Assembly (NCBI GenBank): GCA_947178125.1
Contig: CAMWXB010000037.1
Coordinates: 1 to 40,609, forward strand
Length of the DNA stretch: 40,609 nucleotides
From: an uncultured Lachnospiraceae bacterium
Lineage (GTDB): Bacteria; Bacillota; Clostridia; Lachnospirales; Lachnospiraceae
Direction: 5' to 3'
The position numbers and the translations under genes are program-made. The notes beneath the pieces are model-generated. The model searched no databases. It had not been told where the DNA came from and saw only the letters and a program-made list of their open reading frames with translations. The number at the start of each line of letters is the position of its first letter. The stretch's first letter is position 1. Positions 1 through 9,382 of this stretch are shown here, in pieces.

Positions 1-1419
1 CTGAAGCGGGCTGTCCCTCTGTTCCCAGACCGCTGCGCGGACATAATACAGAGTGAAAGCGCATACGAGATAAATCGGCCATCCTCTCGTATTCCGGAAA
101 ACGAGCAAAAGTACAAAAAATACCGTCACCACTGCTCCATACCAAAGACTGATATGCCGTTTTTCTGATATCCGGCCTGTCCGCCGCCCGTGCACTGCGG
201 CGATAATGCTGCGAATCGTATTGAGAATCACGACACCGGCAATGATGCCGGCCCAAACGGTCAGCTTCACGACCTGTATTCCCTCTTCGGTTCCGGGAGA
301 TACCATATCCGGCGAAACAAGCTGACCCTGATAATAGAAATGACCTGCTGCCGCCGCAATGACAAGATAGAGCAGATTGATCCAATTAAGAAGTTCCTCC
401 CGCTTATAAGTCGCAATCACCGCCAGACCAAAATAAACCAGCATTTCCCTGTATGCGATCATATGGTGAATCTCGTACAAACCATTCATGTAATGCACGC
501 CTGCCTGAATCGCCATTGCCAGAAAGGCTGCCTGCAGATAGTCCGGCCACCGGTCACGCAGAACGGATAAACCCATATCATTGCTTTTATGCACCCGCTT
601 ATGGCAGACGCCATAAAGCAGAATCCCGGCCGTGATCAGAATGCCGGCAATAAAGAACAGATTATTTTCCGCATAGGGTGAGAACAGCTTACAGGGCCAT
701 ACCGCCACAATGCTGCCGAGCGCCGCGATACTTATGACAGGCGCTGCCACTCTTTTCCATACCGTTTCTACCGTAAGCAGCTCGTTCCTGTCAGGATATT
801 TTCCATAATATTTCCCAGTGGCAAAAGTCACCAGAATTCCAAACATCACAAGCAGGGCATCACACACCAGTGTTCTGCCCTTTCTAAGAGGAATCTTATA
901 TTCATACTCCGCTATGATATTATGCTCCGTATCTTCTACATTGCCATAATATAGCGTTCCGTTATAAATCGTACCGGATGTTTCCGTGTCTTCATATGCG
1001 ACATAGAAGTCCGAAGAGATTCCCTGTATTGCATAATAATATTCTCTGCCGACTTCTGTCTCCTGATTGACCCGTATCGTACAGAATCCTGGCATCTCCT
1101 GCATATCATCCGTGGAAATGACCTGCTGCATCAGAATATTTCTGGAAGCATCCCGCAAAATAAAATTGAACTCTTCTCCGGCGGATTCATTCAGAAAATA
1201 TATCCGAATACTCTGCAGATGGTCATATTGTGCGACGAACATCTGCTCGACCACATATTCCTCTGTAATTGCCTCCGACTTCATGGACATCTGCCTGTTA
1301 CTTCCGGAAACGACCTTTTCCGTCACAAGGCGAAGCGGCCACAATGCAGCGATGATGCAGAAACAGATCACCCAGACCGTACCGCAGACTGCCTGACGGC
1401 TATTAATAACCTTATTCAT
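1..1419 (-). CDS. Polytopic membrane protein of the glycan operon, 3' end outside window
   Basis: The frame opens at ATG 1419-1417 and stays open to base 1, giving 473 codons with no stop, so the C-terminus lies outside the window. One hydrophobic helix near residues 12-32 is followed by a soluble, probably extracellular segment (about 40-185), then by several transmembrane helices (about 187-207, 230-245, 258-277, 298-316, 330-345, 357-372, 398-415, 432-447). A first helix, an external beta-type domain and then a helix bundle is seen in large GT-C-like glycosyltransferases and surface-polymer proteins. I do not recognise a named family. It is the last visible gene of the minus-strand glycan operon, about 115 bp after the DUF6020-like gene. 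A transfer or polymerising role is inference from context. Confidence 0.75.
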   Translation of the reverse strand, partial: MNKVINSRQAVCGTVWVICFCIIAALWPLRLVTEKVVSGSNRQMSMKSEAITEEYVVEQMFVAQYDHLQSIRIYFLNESAGEEFNFILRDASRNILMQQVISTDDMQEMPGFCTIRVNQETEVGREYYYAIQGISSDFYVAYEDTETSGTIYNGTLYYGNVEDTEHNIIAEYEYKIPLRKGRTLVCDALLVMFGILVTFATGKYYGKYPDRNELLTVETVWKRVAAPVISIAALGSIVAVWPCKLFSPYAENNLFFIAGILITAGILLYGVCHKRVHKSNDMGLSVLRDRWPDYLQAAFLAMAIQAGVHYMNGLYEIHHMIAYREMLVYFGLAVIATYKREELLNWINLLYLVIAAAAGHFYYQGQLVSPDMVSPGTEEGIQVVKLTVWAGIIAGVVILNTIRSIIAAVHGRRTGRISEKRHISLWYGAVVTVFFVLLLVFRNTRGWPIYLVCAFTLYYVRAAVWEQRDSPLQ

Positions 1420-1533
1420 TTTCTATGAACACTTTCTTGATTTTATTCTTTGAGTGATTATATTATCTGCGCTCACAGACCCGCGCCTGCAGCGCTATTA
1501 ACCATGATACCACACTTGTCTTTATTTTACAAC

Positions 1534-3354
1534 TCAGGTAAACTTTTCTTCTTCCAGCATGACCGCGGCAAACAGCGGCAGTCCGAACCAGAAGATCAGC
1601 ACATATCTCGGCAGATAGGTCGGGCCGAGCAGCACTGTCAGCCAGATCAGAAATACCATAAGATACGGAATGATAATATGATACTTCTTCCGGTATAATA
1701 CATAACAAAATACAAAAGCAAAACACCAGAACAGACAGCCTGGGGAATAGATCATGGAAACGATCGGTATTTTCTCCTGCTCCAGCTCCAGAGACAGCCG
1801 CCTGTATGCCTCATCCAACCAGGGAATCTTACTGGCCCTGACACCGGGCAGTTCCACTTCATATCCGAAATAGGAGCTCTCCTCATAAGTAAAGGTAAAT
1901 ACAGTATTCCCAGAATAAACATCAATAATTGTGTCCGGATACCAGAAACCATAAGAATTTACAAGCCACGCGTTGATATAGGAGAGCGGCTTTTTCAGAC
2001 CGATTTTCACCCATAACTCAGCATATTTCCATTTATCCGTATCATATGCCTCATTTTGAAAACGGTATTTTACCGGGTCGGACAATTTGGGATTATAAAG
2101 CGCCAGCGCTTCTTCCGGCAGGATTTCATGCAGCGAGGCGATTTCCTCCTCTGTAAAAATATCTTTGTTGAATTTGTATGTTCTTGCAAGCTGCTGTATC
2201 GGCACGGTCAGGATTTCCTGATTCTCCGTATCCTGCGCGTGCAGTATAGCCGCCAGTCCGCCGTTTATCAGAAAATACGAAACAATAACAGCGGCCAGAA
2301 GAAGTCCCATCCTTTTCAGATATTTTTTATGATAAAAAAGAAGCACAGGTATCATCACCGCAAACGCATATATGCCGTTCTTGCGGAATAAAAGCATTGT
2401 CAGCGCGCTGAGCACAAAAAAAGCCATCTCCGCCCCGGAAGTAAAGAACCGCTCTTCCGCAATCCCCATCTCCAGCATACACAATAAGAGCATCAGCAAT
2501 GCAACGGTAAAAATCGTGTCCTTCGCAGAACAGAGCGTGAACATGACAATGACCGGAAAAAAGGCAAAATAAAGCAGGGACAGAAACCGCAGCGTCTTTC
2601 CCACCTTCTTTTTCCGAAGATAGGCGAGCAGACAGGTAAAACCGCCCGCCACAATACACATCTGCACGAGCATATAGCAGGCAATCCCCAGATTATAGGA
2701 ATCCGTCACCTTATGAACGGCACAGATAATACCGCCGAGCATTAAAACATGAACGAGCGGATGATGCGTTGTAAAATTCCTCGACGCCACCTGCAGATAT
2801 TCGTCCTGCGCATCATAGACAAAAAAACCCGGATAAACGGCGAGCAGTACCGGAAGCCAGCAGAGCAGCAGAAAGAAAAAGGTCAGAATGTCTGCATTTT
2901 TGACCGGCCTTTCCAGCGTTTTCGGTACTTTGATATACTGAGCGAGTTTTTCCTTCCGCTCTTCCATGTTTCCGAGGAAATTCCATGATTTACGGACAAG
3001 AATCGTAAAAAGACAGGTCAGCACAGGCAGAGAAAGCCACAGCTTCCAGTCTTTGAAATCCACATTGCCGACCGCTTCCAGCCTGCTCCCAAAGAGCATC
3101 GCCGCAGTGAATGTAAAAGATAAAATGCCTGCCAGTTTCCATCCCCGCATATCGTGAAGGTCAATGGTATGCAGCGAGAGATTCATCGCATAGATACACA
3201 GAAGCCACACGAATACAGAAAAAATGCTGTTCGTAAAAACAAGCGGATTTCCCTTCAGATTCAAAATCTGCGGAAAGCAAAGCGTTCCTGCCGTAGCGAT
3301 GATAAAGGCAATAAGATTCAGTTTCAGTTTGATTCCAAATTCATTCCCGTTCAT
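1534..3354 (-). CDS. DUF6020-like polytopic membrane protein (GT-C-like)
   Basis: 606 residues with about 12-14 hydrophobic helices. The first five lie in residues 10-125, a basic cytoplasmic linker spans about 127-150, and further helices run to the C-terminus. The segment after the helix at about 155-170 reads YPGFFVYDAQDEY and then a TTHHPLVH motif. This Asp/Glu-containing first external loop followed by conserved His is typical of the DUF6020/GT-C-like membrane proteins common in Firmicutes polysaccharide loci. The start codon overlaps the end of the upstream GtrB-like gene by 14 bp, which suggests translational coupling. The likely role is using a lipid-linked sugar outside the cell to extend or decorate the glycan. 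The family assignment is from memory and the donor is unknown. Confidence 0.7.
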   Translation of the reverse strand: MNGNEFGIKLKLNLIAFIIATAGTLCFPQILNLKGNPLVFTNSIFSVFVWLLCIYAMNLSLHTIDLHDMRGWKLAGILSFTFTAAMLFGSRLEAVGNVDFKDWKLWLSLPVLTCLFTILVRKSWNFLGNMEERKEKLAQYIKVPKTLERPVKNADILTFFFLLLCWLPVLLAVYPGFFVYDAQDEYLQVASRNFTTHHPLVHVLMLGGIICAVHKVTDSYNLGIACYMLVQMCIVAGGFTCLLAYLRKKKVGKTLRFLSLLYFAFFPVIVMFTLCSAKDTIFTVALLMLLLCMLEMGIAEERFFTSGAEMAFFVLSALTMLLFRKNGIYAFAVMIPVLLFYHKKYLKRMGLLLAAVIVSYFLINGGLAAILHAQDTENQEILTVPIQQLARTYKFNKDIFTEEEIASLHEILPEEALALYNPKLSDPVKYRFQNEAYDTDKWKYAELWVKIGLKKPLSYINAWLVNSYGFWYPDTIIDVYSGNTVFTFTYEESSYFGYEVELPGVRASKIPWLDEAYRRLSLELEQEKIPIVSMIYSPGCLFWCFAFVFCYVLYRKKYHIIIPYLMVFLIWLTVLLGPTYLPRYVLIFWFGLPLFAAVMLEEEKFT

Positions 3355-4276
3355 TGATACACTCTCTGACTACATATTGAGGAGAATTATTCATGGAAAT
3401 GTAAATTCTTCCGATGTATTCCCCGATGATGCCGAGCATCAGCATCACGATGCCGCCGAAGATAACAACTGCGGACATGAGTGAACTGAAACCGATGACG
3501 ACATTCGGATTGACCAGTTTCTTAATAATTGTATAAATTCCGTATAGAAAACCCATCGCCGCCGAAAAAGCGCCGAGGACCGTTGCGACCCGGAGCGGCT
3601 TAATGCTGAAAGCCGTAAAACCGTTGAACCACAGTGCGAGCAATTTCCCAATCGTATAACCGGAAGTTCCGATTTCCCGTTCCCGGTGATTGACATCCAC
3701 ATTCGTGATCCTATTCGTTGTACGAAGCACCAGACCGATGACATAAGGATAGGGATTACCATATCGCAGCATTTCATCCACAACAAAACGCTTTACCGCA
3801 AAATAGCTGGACAGATACAATTCCTTAGGCTTGCCGATCATGACCCTTGCCATCCATTCATTCACCTTGCTTCCAAGGTTCCGAAAAGTCGAATGCTGTT
3901 TATGTTCATATCTGGCATAGACCGCGTCATAACCTTCTTCCAGCTTCGCAAGCAGTTTCCCGACCTCATCCGCCGGTGTCTGCCCATCGTCATCCAGGCA
4001 GACTAAAATATCGCCATGCACATAATGGAAACCCGCCATCAACGCCGCATGCTGCCCGAAATTTCTGGCCAGATTTATACCGCAGATATCTTTTCTCTCC
4101 GCACAGATACCGCGGATTACTTCAAATGTTTCATCTGGGGAACAATCATTTACCAGAATGATCTCGTAACGGTACCCGGATAACTGTTTCATCGCTGTAT
4201 CGATTTCTTCTATGACCCCGCCGATCGTTTTGGAAGAACGATAGCAGGGAATGACAAAACTGACTAACTGACTCAT
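3341..4276 (-). CDS. GtrB/ArnC-type polyprenyl-phosphate glycosyltransferase (GT2)
   Basis: 311 residues from ATG 4276, chosen because the AAAGG ribosome site lies 8 bases before it and only about 2 bases before the ATG at 4282. An N-terminal GT2 domain (about 1-220) has FVIPCYRSSKTIGG at the start, LVNDCSPDET near residue 45 and the metal-binding DDDGQTP. Two C-terminal transmembrane helices lie near 232-255 and 267-290. This layout is that of DPM1/GtrB/ArnC/CsbB enzymes, which move a sugar from a nucleotide onto undecaprenyl phosphate at the inner face of the membrane. With GtrA (12389-12814) and the GT-C-like proteins nearby it could form a three-part Gtr-type decoration system. The sugar cannot be told from sequence. 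Confidence 0.88.
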   Translation of the reverse strand: MSQLVSFVIPCYRSSKTIGGVIEEIDTAMKQLSGYRYEIILVNDCSPDETFEVIRGICAERKDICGINLARNFGQHAALMAGFHYVHGDILVCLDDDGQTPADEVGKLLAKLEEGYDAVYARYEHKQHSTFRNLGSKVNEWMARVMIGKPKELYLSSYFAVKRFVVDEMLRYGNPYPYVIGLVLRTTNRITNVDVNHREREIGTSGYTIGKLLALWFNGFTAFSIKPLRVATVLGAFSAAMGFLYGIYTIIKKLVNPNVVIGFSSLMSAVVIFGGIVMLMLGIIGEYIGRIYISMNNSPQYVVRECINERE

Positions 4277-4319
4277 ATCCATATCCTTTCCAAAACCTGC
4301 AGCTTACACCACGGCATTA

Positions 4320-4865
4320 TCAGCACAGGCGCGAGCCACGGTTGTATTCTATTTCATAAAAGACGACCGTTCTTTTCATACCGTCTGTCACTATTTCTTC
4401 CTGACGGTTTTCTATCAATCGAAAACCTGCGTTCTCATAACTTTTCCTCGCCCCTTTATTATCTGCAAAGACCCGTAAAAATACAGTCCGGAGCCGCAAT
4501 TCTTCAAAAGCGCAGGTGAGCGCGAGTTTCGCCGCCTGCGTCCCATATCCTTTACCGACTGCATCGTCTTCCCCGATGAAGATGCCGTATTCCGCACATC
4601 CCTTCTCCCGGTCGATATCACGGAAATAAACGCTGCCGACCGATCGCTCCGAATCTTTCTCACATATGATGAACTGCACCACATGACCCGGCTCCACCTG
4701 CGTGCGGAGCCAGTTCAGATGCCCCTCCTTCGTGAACGGCTTCTGGTATATGAAATTATGTCTGACTCTCTCCTTATTCCGCCAGGCAACGACCTGCTCC
4801 GTATCTGCCTCCTGAATCGGCCGCAGATAAATCAATCCTGCCAATGACTGCGCTGTATTTTCCAT
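4320..4865 (-). CDS. GNAT sugar N-acetyltransferase, PseH- or WecD-like
   Basis: 181 residues, RimJ/RimL-type GNAT fold. It begins IYLRPIQEADTEQVVAWRN, has HFIYQKPFTKEGHLNW in the substrate half, and carries the acetyl-CoA loop around GKGYGTQAAKLAL and the ARKSYENAGF motif. A GGGAGA ribosome site precedes ATG 4865, and the gene starts 3 bp after its upstream neighbour. Two roles fit. PseH N-acetylates UDP-4-amino-4,6-dideoxy-N-acetyl-altrosamine, the only pseudaminic acid step otherwise missing in this window. A WecD-like role would acetylate dTDP-4-amino-4,6-dideoxygalactose made by the WecE-type aminotransferase two genes upstream. The fold is clear; the choice of substrate is inference. 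Confidence 0.85.
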   Translation of the reverse strand: MENTAQSLAGLIYLRPIQEADTEQVVAWRNKERVRHNFIYQKPFTKEGHLNWLRTQVEPGHVVQFIICEKDSERSVGSVYFRDIDREKGCAEYGIFIGEDDAVGKGYGTQAAKLALTCAFEELRLRTVFLRVFADNKGARKSYENAGFRLIENRQEEIVTDGMKRTVVFYEIEYNRGSRLC

Positions 4866-4868
4866 TCG

Positions 4869-6668
4869 TTATTCTCCCAATTCTTTCAGTTGATAAACTG
4901 CATAAGTCCCTTCTATCATATCTATTTCTTCTATGCTGACCGCAAGCCCTTTCCCGGCATAATACGCCGCGAGCCAGTCGGTATCGCTGTCCTTCAATAT
5001 CACAAAATAAACATTATCATGATAGAGCAATCCCTCTTCCATCGTTGCAATTCCAAATTTCTCCAGCTTTTCATCGTAAAGAGGGCTCTTGCACAACCAA
5101 CCGCCCATAATGTCATGGTTCGCCAGCGAATTATCTACATCCTGAAAAATCTTTTGGGAATAACCCACCGTAGAATAAACATCTTTAAAATAAAAATTAT
5201 CCGGATGCTCTCTGCAATACTGCGCAATCTTCAGACAGTTCACATGAGATATTTCCCTGCTCTCTTCATCCGACATCACTTTTTTGACGCTGTGCGGAAC
5301 ATAGCAGATACACAGAAATCCCAGCAGCACAAAAACCGCCGGTGCACCTTTTCGTCTTCCTTCTGTCTGTTCTTTACCCGATTCCCAAAACTGCAGCCAG
5401 TGTCCTCTCATAAGCTGCATACACAGCATCCCCAGAAGCAGCGCCGCCTCAGCCACATATAGCGAATGCGTAATGCGCTCCGGGTACCTTCCTCTGATCA
5501 GGATGAACATCCATAAAGCCGTTCTGACCAATCCAGTCAATAATAATTCCCATAAAAAAGTCCATCTGCCCACACCCGCGAACACGGCATAAACTCCGGC
5601 CAGCACAGCGCAGAAATAAAGTGCGATCACAAGCCTGCTATAAGGAACGTCCTCCGAATGCAGTGTGCGGTAGATATAATTTCGGACTGCATCCGGTATA
5701 TCGTCAAAGTAATCCGCATCCACGGACGCATATGCTGCAATCTCGCCCATCAACTCTGCATTGATGCTTTCATCCAGACCGAAATTATAATTAGAGAGCA
5801 GTTCCTGCTGTGCATCATTCAGGCCGATGGAACGTAAATATTCCCCATGCTCTCCGCTTGTGAGGATATCCAGATGATAATCATAAACTTCTGTCCTTTT
5901 ATCAAAAAAAGTAAGGAACTGTTTCCATTCCCCGCTTCCGTATGCCGCAAGATCGATCAGTCTGCTGACAAGCATTCCACCTAGGATACAGGCCAGAACG
6001 ACGCCATATTTTATATAATTTTCCTTCTGAAAAAACTTCTCTTCTTCCACCCACCGGAACAGTCCCGCAAGGCCGATGAACGGAAAAAGAAGCAGCAACA
6101 TCTCCGTCCGGAGCTGATATGCCCAAACGGCGAGCAGCACCGAGGGAATATTCCATATGAGGAACTTTTTCACCGAAAGCCCTCCAGGCGTCGTAAGAAA
6201 AAGGAATATCGCCGCGGCCGCCAGCATCGCGCTGATAAAGGTATAATGAAGCGCCGTCATATGGGGCAGTATCATTCCCCACATAAACAACGTAAGAAGT
6301 GCCATACATCCCGCTTTTGCAAGCAGATTATGGCAGAACCGCAACAGCCGCACACCCACGGCATACAGACTGCCCATCTGACAGACAATCAGAAAAAGAC
6401 CATACCACGGAAGCGTGCGGCACAGCCTGTAAAACAGACTGATAAACGCCCCAAGAACATATAAAGTCTGCACATTATGGCCATCCGGCGTTCCCGTATA
6501 GGCCCCCGACATAATATCCCGCATAAAAAAATCATCGTTCAGGTCGTAGTAAAAGTCAAAAAGAATACTCAACGCGGCAATGTTGACCAATATAGTTATC
6601 GTCGCAATAATATAGTTTCCGTATTTTTTCCAAAATCTGTGTTTTTCCACGAAAAGATTCCTTTCCAT
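4869..6668 (-). CDS. Polytopic membrane protein, GT-C-like
   Basis: 599 residues with about 11 predicted helices. Helix 1 lies near 18-38 and is followed by an acidic first loop (YYDLNDDFFMRDIMSGAYTG). Asp/Glu-rich motifs in this loop are typical of the catalytic loop of GT-C glycosyltransferases. Helices continue to about residue 430, and a soluble C-terminal domain (about 450-599) is probably extracytoplasmic. A long loop (about 245-330) sits mid-protein. The stop lies 3 bp before the GNAT gene and the start 18 bp after the WecE-type gene, so all three are probably cotranscribed. The likely role is sugar transfer or polymerisation at the outer face of the membrane. No named family was recognised with confidence, and the ribosome site is weak. 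Confidence 0.72.
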   Translation of the reverse strand: MERNLFVEKHRFWKKYGNYIIATITILVNIAALSILFDFYYDLNDDFFMRDIMSGAYTGTPDGHNVQTLYVLGAFISLFYRLCRTLPWYGLFLIVCQMGSLYAVGVRLLRFCHNLLAKAGCMALLTLFMWGMILPHMTALHYTFISAMLAAAAIFLFLTTPGGLSVKKFLIWNIPSVLLAVWAYQLRTEMLLLLFPFIGLAGLFRWVEEEKFFQKENYIKYGVVLACILGGMLVSRLIDLAAYGSGEWKQFLTFFDKRTEVYDYHLDILTSGEHGEYLRSIGLNDAQQELLSNYNFGLDESINAELMGEIAAYASVDADYFDDIPDAVRNYIYRTLHSEDVPYSRLVIALYFCAVLAGVYAVFAGVGRWTFLWELLLTGLVRTALWMFILIRGRYPERITHSLYVAEAALLLGMLCMQLMRGHWLQFWESGKEQTEGRRKGAPAVFVLLGFLCICYVPHSVKKVMSDEESREISHVNCLKIAQYCREHPDNFYFKDVYSTVGYSQKIFQDVDNSLANHDIMGGWLCKSPLYDEKLEKFGIATMEEGLLYHDNVYFVILKDSDTDWLAAYYAGKGLAVSIEEIDMIEGTYAVYQLKELGE

Positions 6669-6686
6669 GCCGCAATTCCGCCGTTC

Positions 6687-7823
6687 CTAACGATAAAACG
6701 CCCTGACCTGTTCCGCAACATATTCCGCCTCGTCCGCCGTCAGCTTATAGAACAACGGAAGACGCAGAAGTCTCTCACTCTCTTTCGTCGTATACTTGTC
6801 TTCCCCGTGAAATCTGCCGAATTTCAGCCCCGCCGGCGCAGAATGCAGCGGAACATAGTGTGAAGCCGGGAGGATTCCCTTTTCCTTTAAAAAGGCATCC
6901 AGCCTGCATCTTTCATCCAAATCCTTCGTTTTGATATAGAACATATGCGCGTTGTGCACACAATGTCCCGGAATATAGGGCAGTTCGATCTTCCCTTCTT
7001 CCGCAAGCGGCGAAAGCAACTCTTTGTACTGATTCCATCTGTCCATTCTCGCCTGTGTGATTTCTTCTGCGAGTTCAAGCTGCGCATACAGATAAGCCGC
7101 GTTCATATCGCTCGGCAGATACGAGGAACCGTAATTCTGCCAACGGTATTTATCGACCTGCCCCCTATGATACTTGCTCCGGTCCGTTCCCTTTTCCCGG
7201 ATGATTTCCGCATCCTCAATATATTTTTCATCCCGGATCAGAAGCGCGCCGCCCTCTCCCATACTGAGATTCTTCGTCTCATGAAAACTGAAACAGCCGA
7301 ACTCGCCGAAAGTACCAAGCGCTTTTCCCTTGTAGGATGCCATGATGCCCTGTGCCGCATCTTCCACGACTGCCAGGTGATGCTTTTTCGCAATCTCCAT
7401 GATTTCATCCATCTCACAGCTCACGCCCGCATAATGAACCGGCGCGATTGCCCTGGTCTTCTCCGTAATCGCATCTTCAATCAACGTTTCATCAATATTC
7501 ATCGTATCCGGTCTGATATCCACAAAAACCGCTCTGGCCCCGCGCAGCACAAAGGCATCCGCTGTAGAGACAAAGGTATAAGAGGGCAGGATTACCTCAT
7601 CCCCCTCTTTGATATCCAGAAGAAGCGCCGCCAGTTCCGTCGCCTGCGTGCAGGACGGTGTGAGCAGACATCTCGCCGTCCCGGTCTGTTCCTCAATCCA
7701 CTTACCGCACTTCCTCGTAAAAGGGCCGTCACCGCAAATCTTCTGATTCTCGATGGCTTCCTTCATATAGTCAACTTCCTTCCCCGTATAGGGGGGAACA
7801 TTAAAATTTATTTTTATGCTCAT
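6687..7823 (-). CDS. wecE: WecE/RffA-type dTDP-4-amino-4,6-dideoxygalactose transaminase
   Basis: 378 residues, fold-type I PLP aminotransferase of the DegT/DnrJ/EryC1 family. FNVPPYTGKEVDYM at the N-terminus, KICGDGPFTRKC and LLTPSCTQATELAALLL are characteristic of WecE/RffA. The PLP-binding lysine is expected at K184 in SFHETKNLSMGEGG, and the PLP-ring aspartate is in VVEDAAQGI (D155). WecE converts dTDP-4-keto-6-deoxyglucose to dTDP-4-amino-4,6-dideoxygalactose using glutamate. The rmlA/rmlB enzymes that supply the substrate are not in the window. AAAGGAATAAAAATG marks the start. The neighbouring GNAT could acetylate its product to the Fuc4NAc sugar. The subfamily is likely, but other 4-aminosugar transaminases cannot be fully excluded. 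Confidence 0.85.
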   Translation of the reverse strand: MSIKINFNVPPYTGKEVDYMKEAIENQKICGDGPFTRKCGKWIEEQTGTARCLLTPSCTQATELAALLLDIKEGDEVILPSYTFVSTADAFVLRGARAVFVDIRPDTMNIDETLIEDAITEKTRAIAPVHYAGVSCEMDEIMEIAKKHHLAVVEDAAQGIMASYKGKALGTFGEFGCFSFHETKNLSMGEGGALLIRDEKYIEDAEIIREKGTDRSKYHRGQVDKYRWQNYGSSYLPSDMNAAYLYAQLELAEEITQARMDRWNQYKELLSPLAEEGKIELPYIPGHCVHNAHMFYIKTKDLDERCRLDAFLKEKGILPASHYVPLHSAPAGLKFGRFHGEDKYTTKESERLLRLPLFYKLTADEAEYVAEQVRAFYR

Positions 7824-7882
7824 TTTTATTCCTTTCTCACAATAGAATATAAAACTCCTGATTTTTCAATCTAATAACCATG

Positions 7883-7896
7883 CCTTCTCTCAACCT
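7883..7896. repeat. 14-bp direct repeat, left copy
   Basis: CCTTCTCTCAACCT occurs here and again at 9369-9382. The two copies bracket the decayed DUF262/ATPase pair. The same core (CTCTCAACCTGCG) also occurs at 34829-34841 just upstream of pseC. It is either a trace of an insertion event or a repeated leader element. Confidence 0.7.
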
Positions 7897-7949
7897 GCGA
7901 GTTTGGGCGTAAGCACAAACTTGCGGTTGAAAAATCTTTGATTTTTCAA
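7891..7949. repeat. Two adjacent hairpins upstream of the WecE-type gene
   Basis: 7891-7905 pairs with 7916-7929 (about 14 bp with one bulge and one G-T pair). It is followed by a perfect 10-bp stem, 7927-7936 with 7940-7949, closed by a three-base loop. The second stem, GGTTGAAAAATC on the minus strand, resembles the GGTTGAAA...TTTCAAC stem of the leaders at 24948 and 27645. There is no T-run typical of a terminator. Confidence 0.7.
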
Positions 7950-8077
7950 CCTATTGTATCACAGGCATCCGGTATTTTGCAATGATACGTTTATAACAGA
8001 GTTCTTCTCAACATTTATTGGAGATAATGTTATTATAATATTTACAAAAACCGCTAATGCAAGAATATGGGGAAATT

Positions 8078-8915
8078 ATGTCTTATCGTGAACAAATTGC
8101 CGTAGAAATATATGAAAAAAATTTTTCACTTGAAAACTTAAACTGGATGTATTAAGAGGGAAGACTCCATTTCCCACGTCCCAAAAAAACCAGTAAATAC
8201 CAGGATACGGTAGCCCATTTGATAGATGCAATTCAAATCGGCATTCCCATGCCGGTAATCTATGTTTCTGAATTGCAGAACGGCGATTTCCTGATTCTGG
8301 AATCCAAGGAATGGCTGCTCGCCCTGTTGGTATACCTTCAGGGAACCTTTTATGTTCATGTGGATGAAATGCCGCCGGATCTCAAAAAATGTTTTTTTCA
8401 CGAATTAAGTCAGGAGCTTCCAAAGCTGGCGAGCATGATTCTTAGAGCAGACTAACAATGCGCCGTCACAAAAAAGTTTCCTGAAAGAATATGAAATTCT
8501 GTATATGCTTCTTTTCTGGGGAATTTACAGCAGGCTGTTACCGCTTGATGAACAGGACAACTATGGCGAACATGAGCTTTTGGAAATCACAATATCGAAT
8601 CTCCATAAAAACTATTATAGCTGGAAAAGTTTTTTAAATATCATATATGATATTACCGCCTTCTATATTGACCAACTCAATTTCATAAAAAAGCCCAAAT
8701 ATCTTTCTGCTTCCTATTACAAAAACAGGAAGGTAAAAGCAAAGGCTTATGGATTGGCTTTATGCGTGTTCGATATGTGCCAGCGCAAAGGCAGCGACCC
8801 GTTTTTTGCTTTTGACCGATTCTTTTATGTATATATGCACGAAATAGAAGTATTACCTGTCACGCTAAGCGGCATCCGTTCTTATCTGATATATTTATGG
8901 GAGGAATTTATATGA
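8078..8915 (+). pseudogene. Decayed DUF262-like gene (nonsense codon plus frameshift)
   Basis: Starts MSYREQIAVEIYEK at 8078. The frame is stopped by TAA at 8153-8155, then continues in the same frame as RLHFPRPKKTSKYQDT and DAIQIGIPMPVIYVSE, and is stopped again at 8453-8455. Homologous sequence resumes one frame over (SFLKEYEILYMLLFWG) and runs to 8915. The part up to 8455 resembles the DUF262 (GmrS/ParB-like) fold, which normally has a DGQQRL catalytic motif. Here that position reads ESKEWL, so the motif is also lost. The strand is opposite to the surrounding glycan operon. A nucleotide-dependent endonuclease ancestry is inference from the family. Confidence 0.65.
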
Positions 8916-9280
8916 TCCATCGATTGCAGATTAAAGGTTTCAAGTGTTTTGATGATGCTGATTTCAGCTTCGGCAATCTGACATTATTAGCCGGGAAAAA
9001 TTCCATGGGAAAGTCCACTGTCATACAGGCGATCCTTGCCATGGTCCAGGACGGAAACAACCCTTTTATGGGTCCCTATATTAACATCGGAAAAATCAGC
9101 GAACTGAAAAATAAGTATGTAGGAAGCCAGAAAATCGAATTGACCATCAATTCCACTTTTTCCAAAAAAATATTCGATGATAAAACAAAGGTTGAATCTC
9201 AGGGCAGGCTTTCTGAAGAAGTTGCGGTAATGTATTTATCCGCTGACCGGATCGGTGTCAGGGATACCTATGAAACTACC
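8912..9280 (+). pseudogene. Truncated AAA ATPase (SMC/OLD-like N-terminus)
   Basis: ATG 8912 overlaps the end of the DUF262-like gene, with GGAGG about 7 bases upstream. The sequence begins MIHRLQIKGFKCFDDADF, followed by LLAGKNSMGKST, a Walker A motif with K34, and ends after YLSADRIGVRDTY, which resembles the YLSAxRxGPR motif of DUF3696-type AAA ATPases. Full members run to about 400-600 residues. Here homology stops at about residue 122 and unrelated sequence follows, so the C-terminal Walker B half is gone. The overlapping pair suggests that the two proteins once worked together, probably in defence. Confidence 0.7.
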
Positions 9281-9368
9281 GCCATAACGATCGGTTCCGG
9301 CTGCTTCGCTTCGAACGGGACCACAAAAAGAGCGACAAAGGATAACAGGGGATCACCGTTCCCCGTAC

Positions 9369-9382
9369 CCTTCTCTCAACCT
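9369..9382. repeat. 14-bp direct repeat, right copy
   Basis: Identical to 7883-7896. This copy overlaps the stop codon (9381-9383, minus strand) of the acyltransferase fusion gene. Ancestrally that gene may have run directly into the WecE-type gene about 60 bp downstream. Confidence 0.7.

Noticed and set aside
1067..1396. Plus-strand frames inside the left-edge gene
   Set aside because: They lie opposite a long open membrane-protein frame and have no ribosome site or homology.
8005..8039. Promoter for the DUF262 relic
   Set aside because: TATAAT occurs at 8034-8039 but no acceptable -35 box lies 16-18 bases before it.
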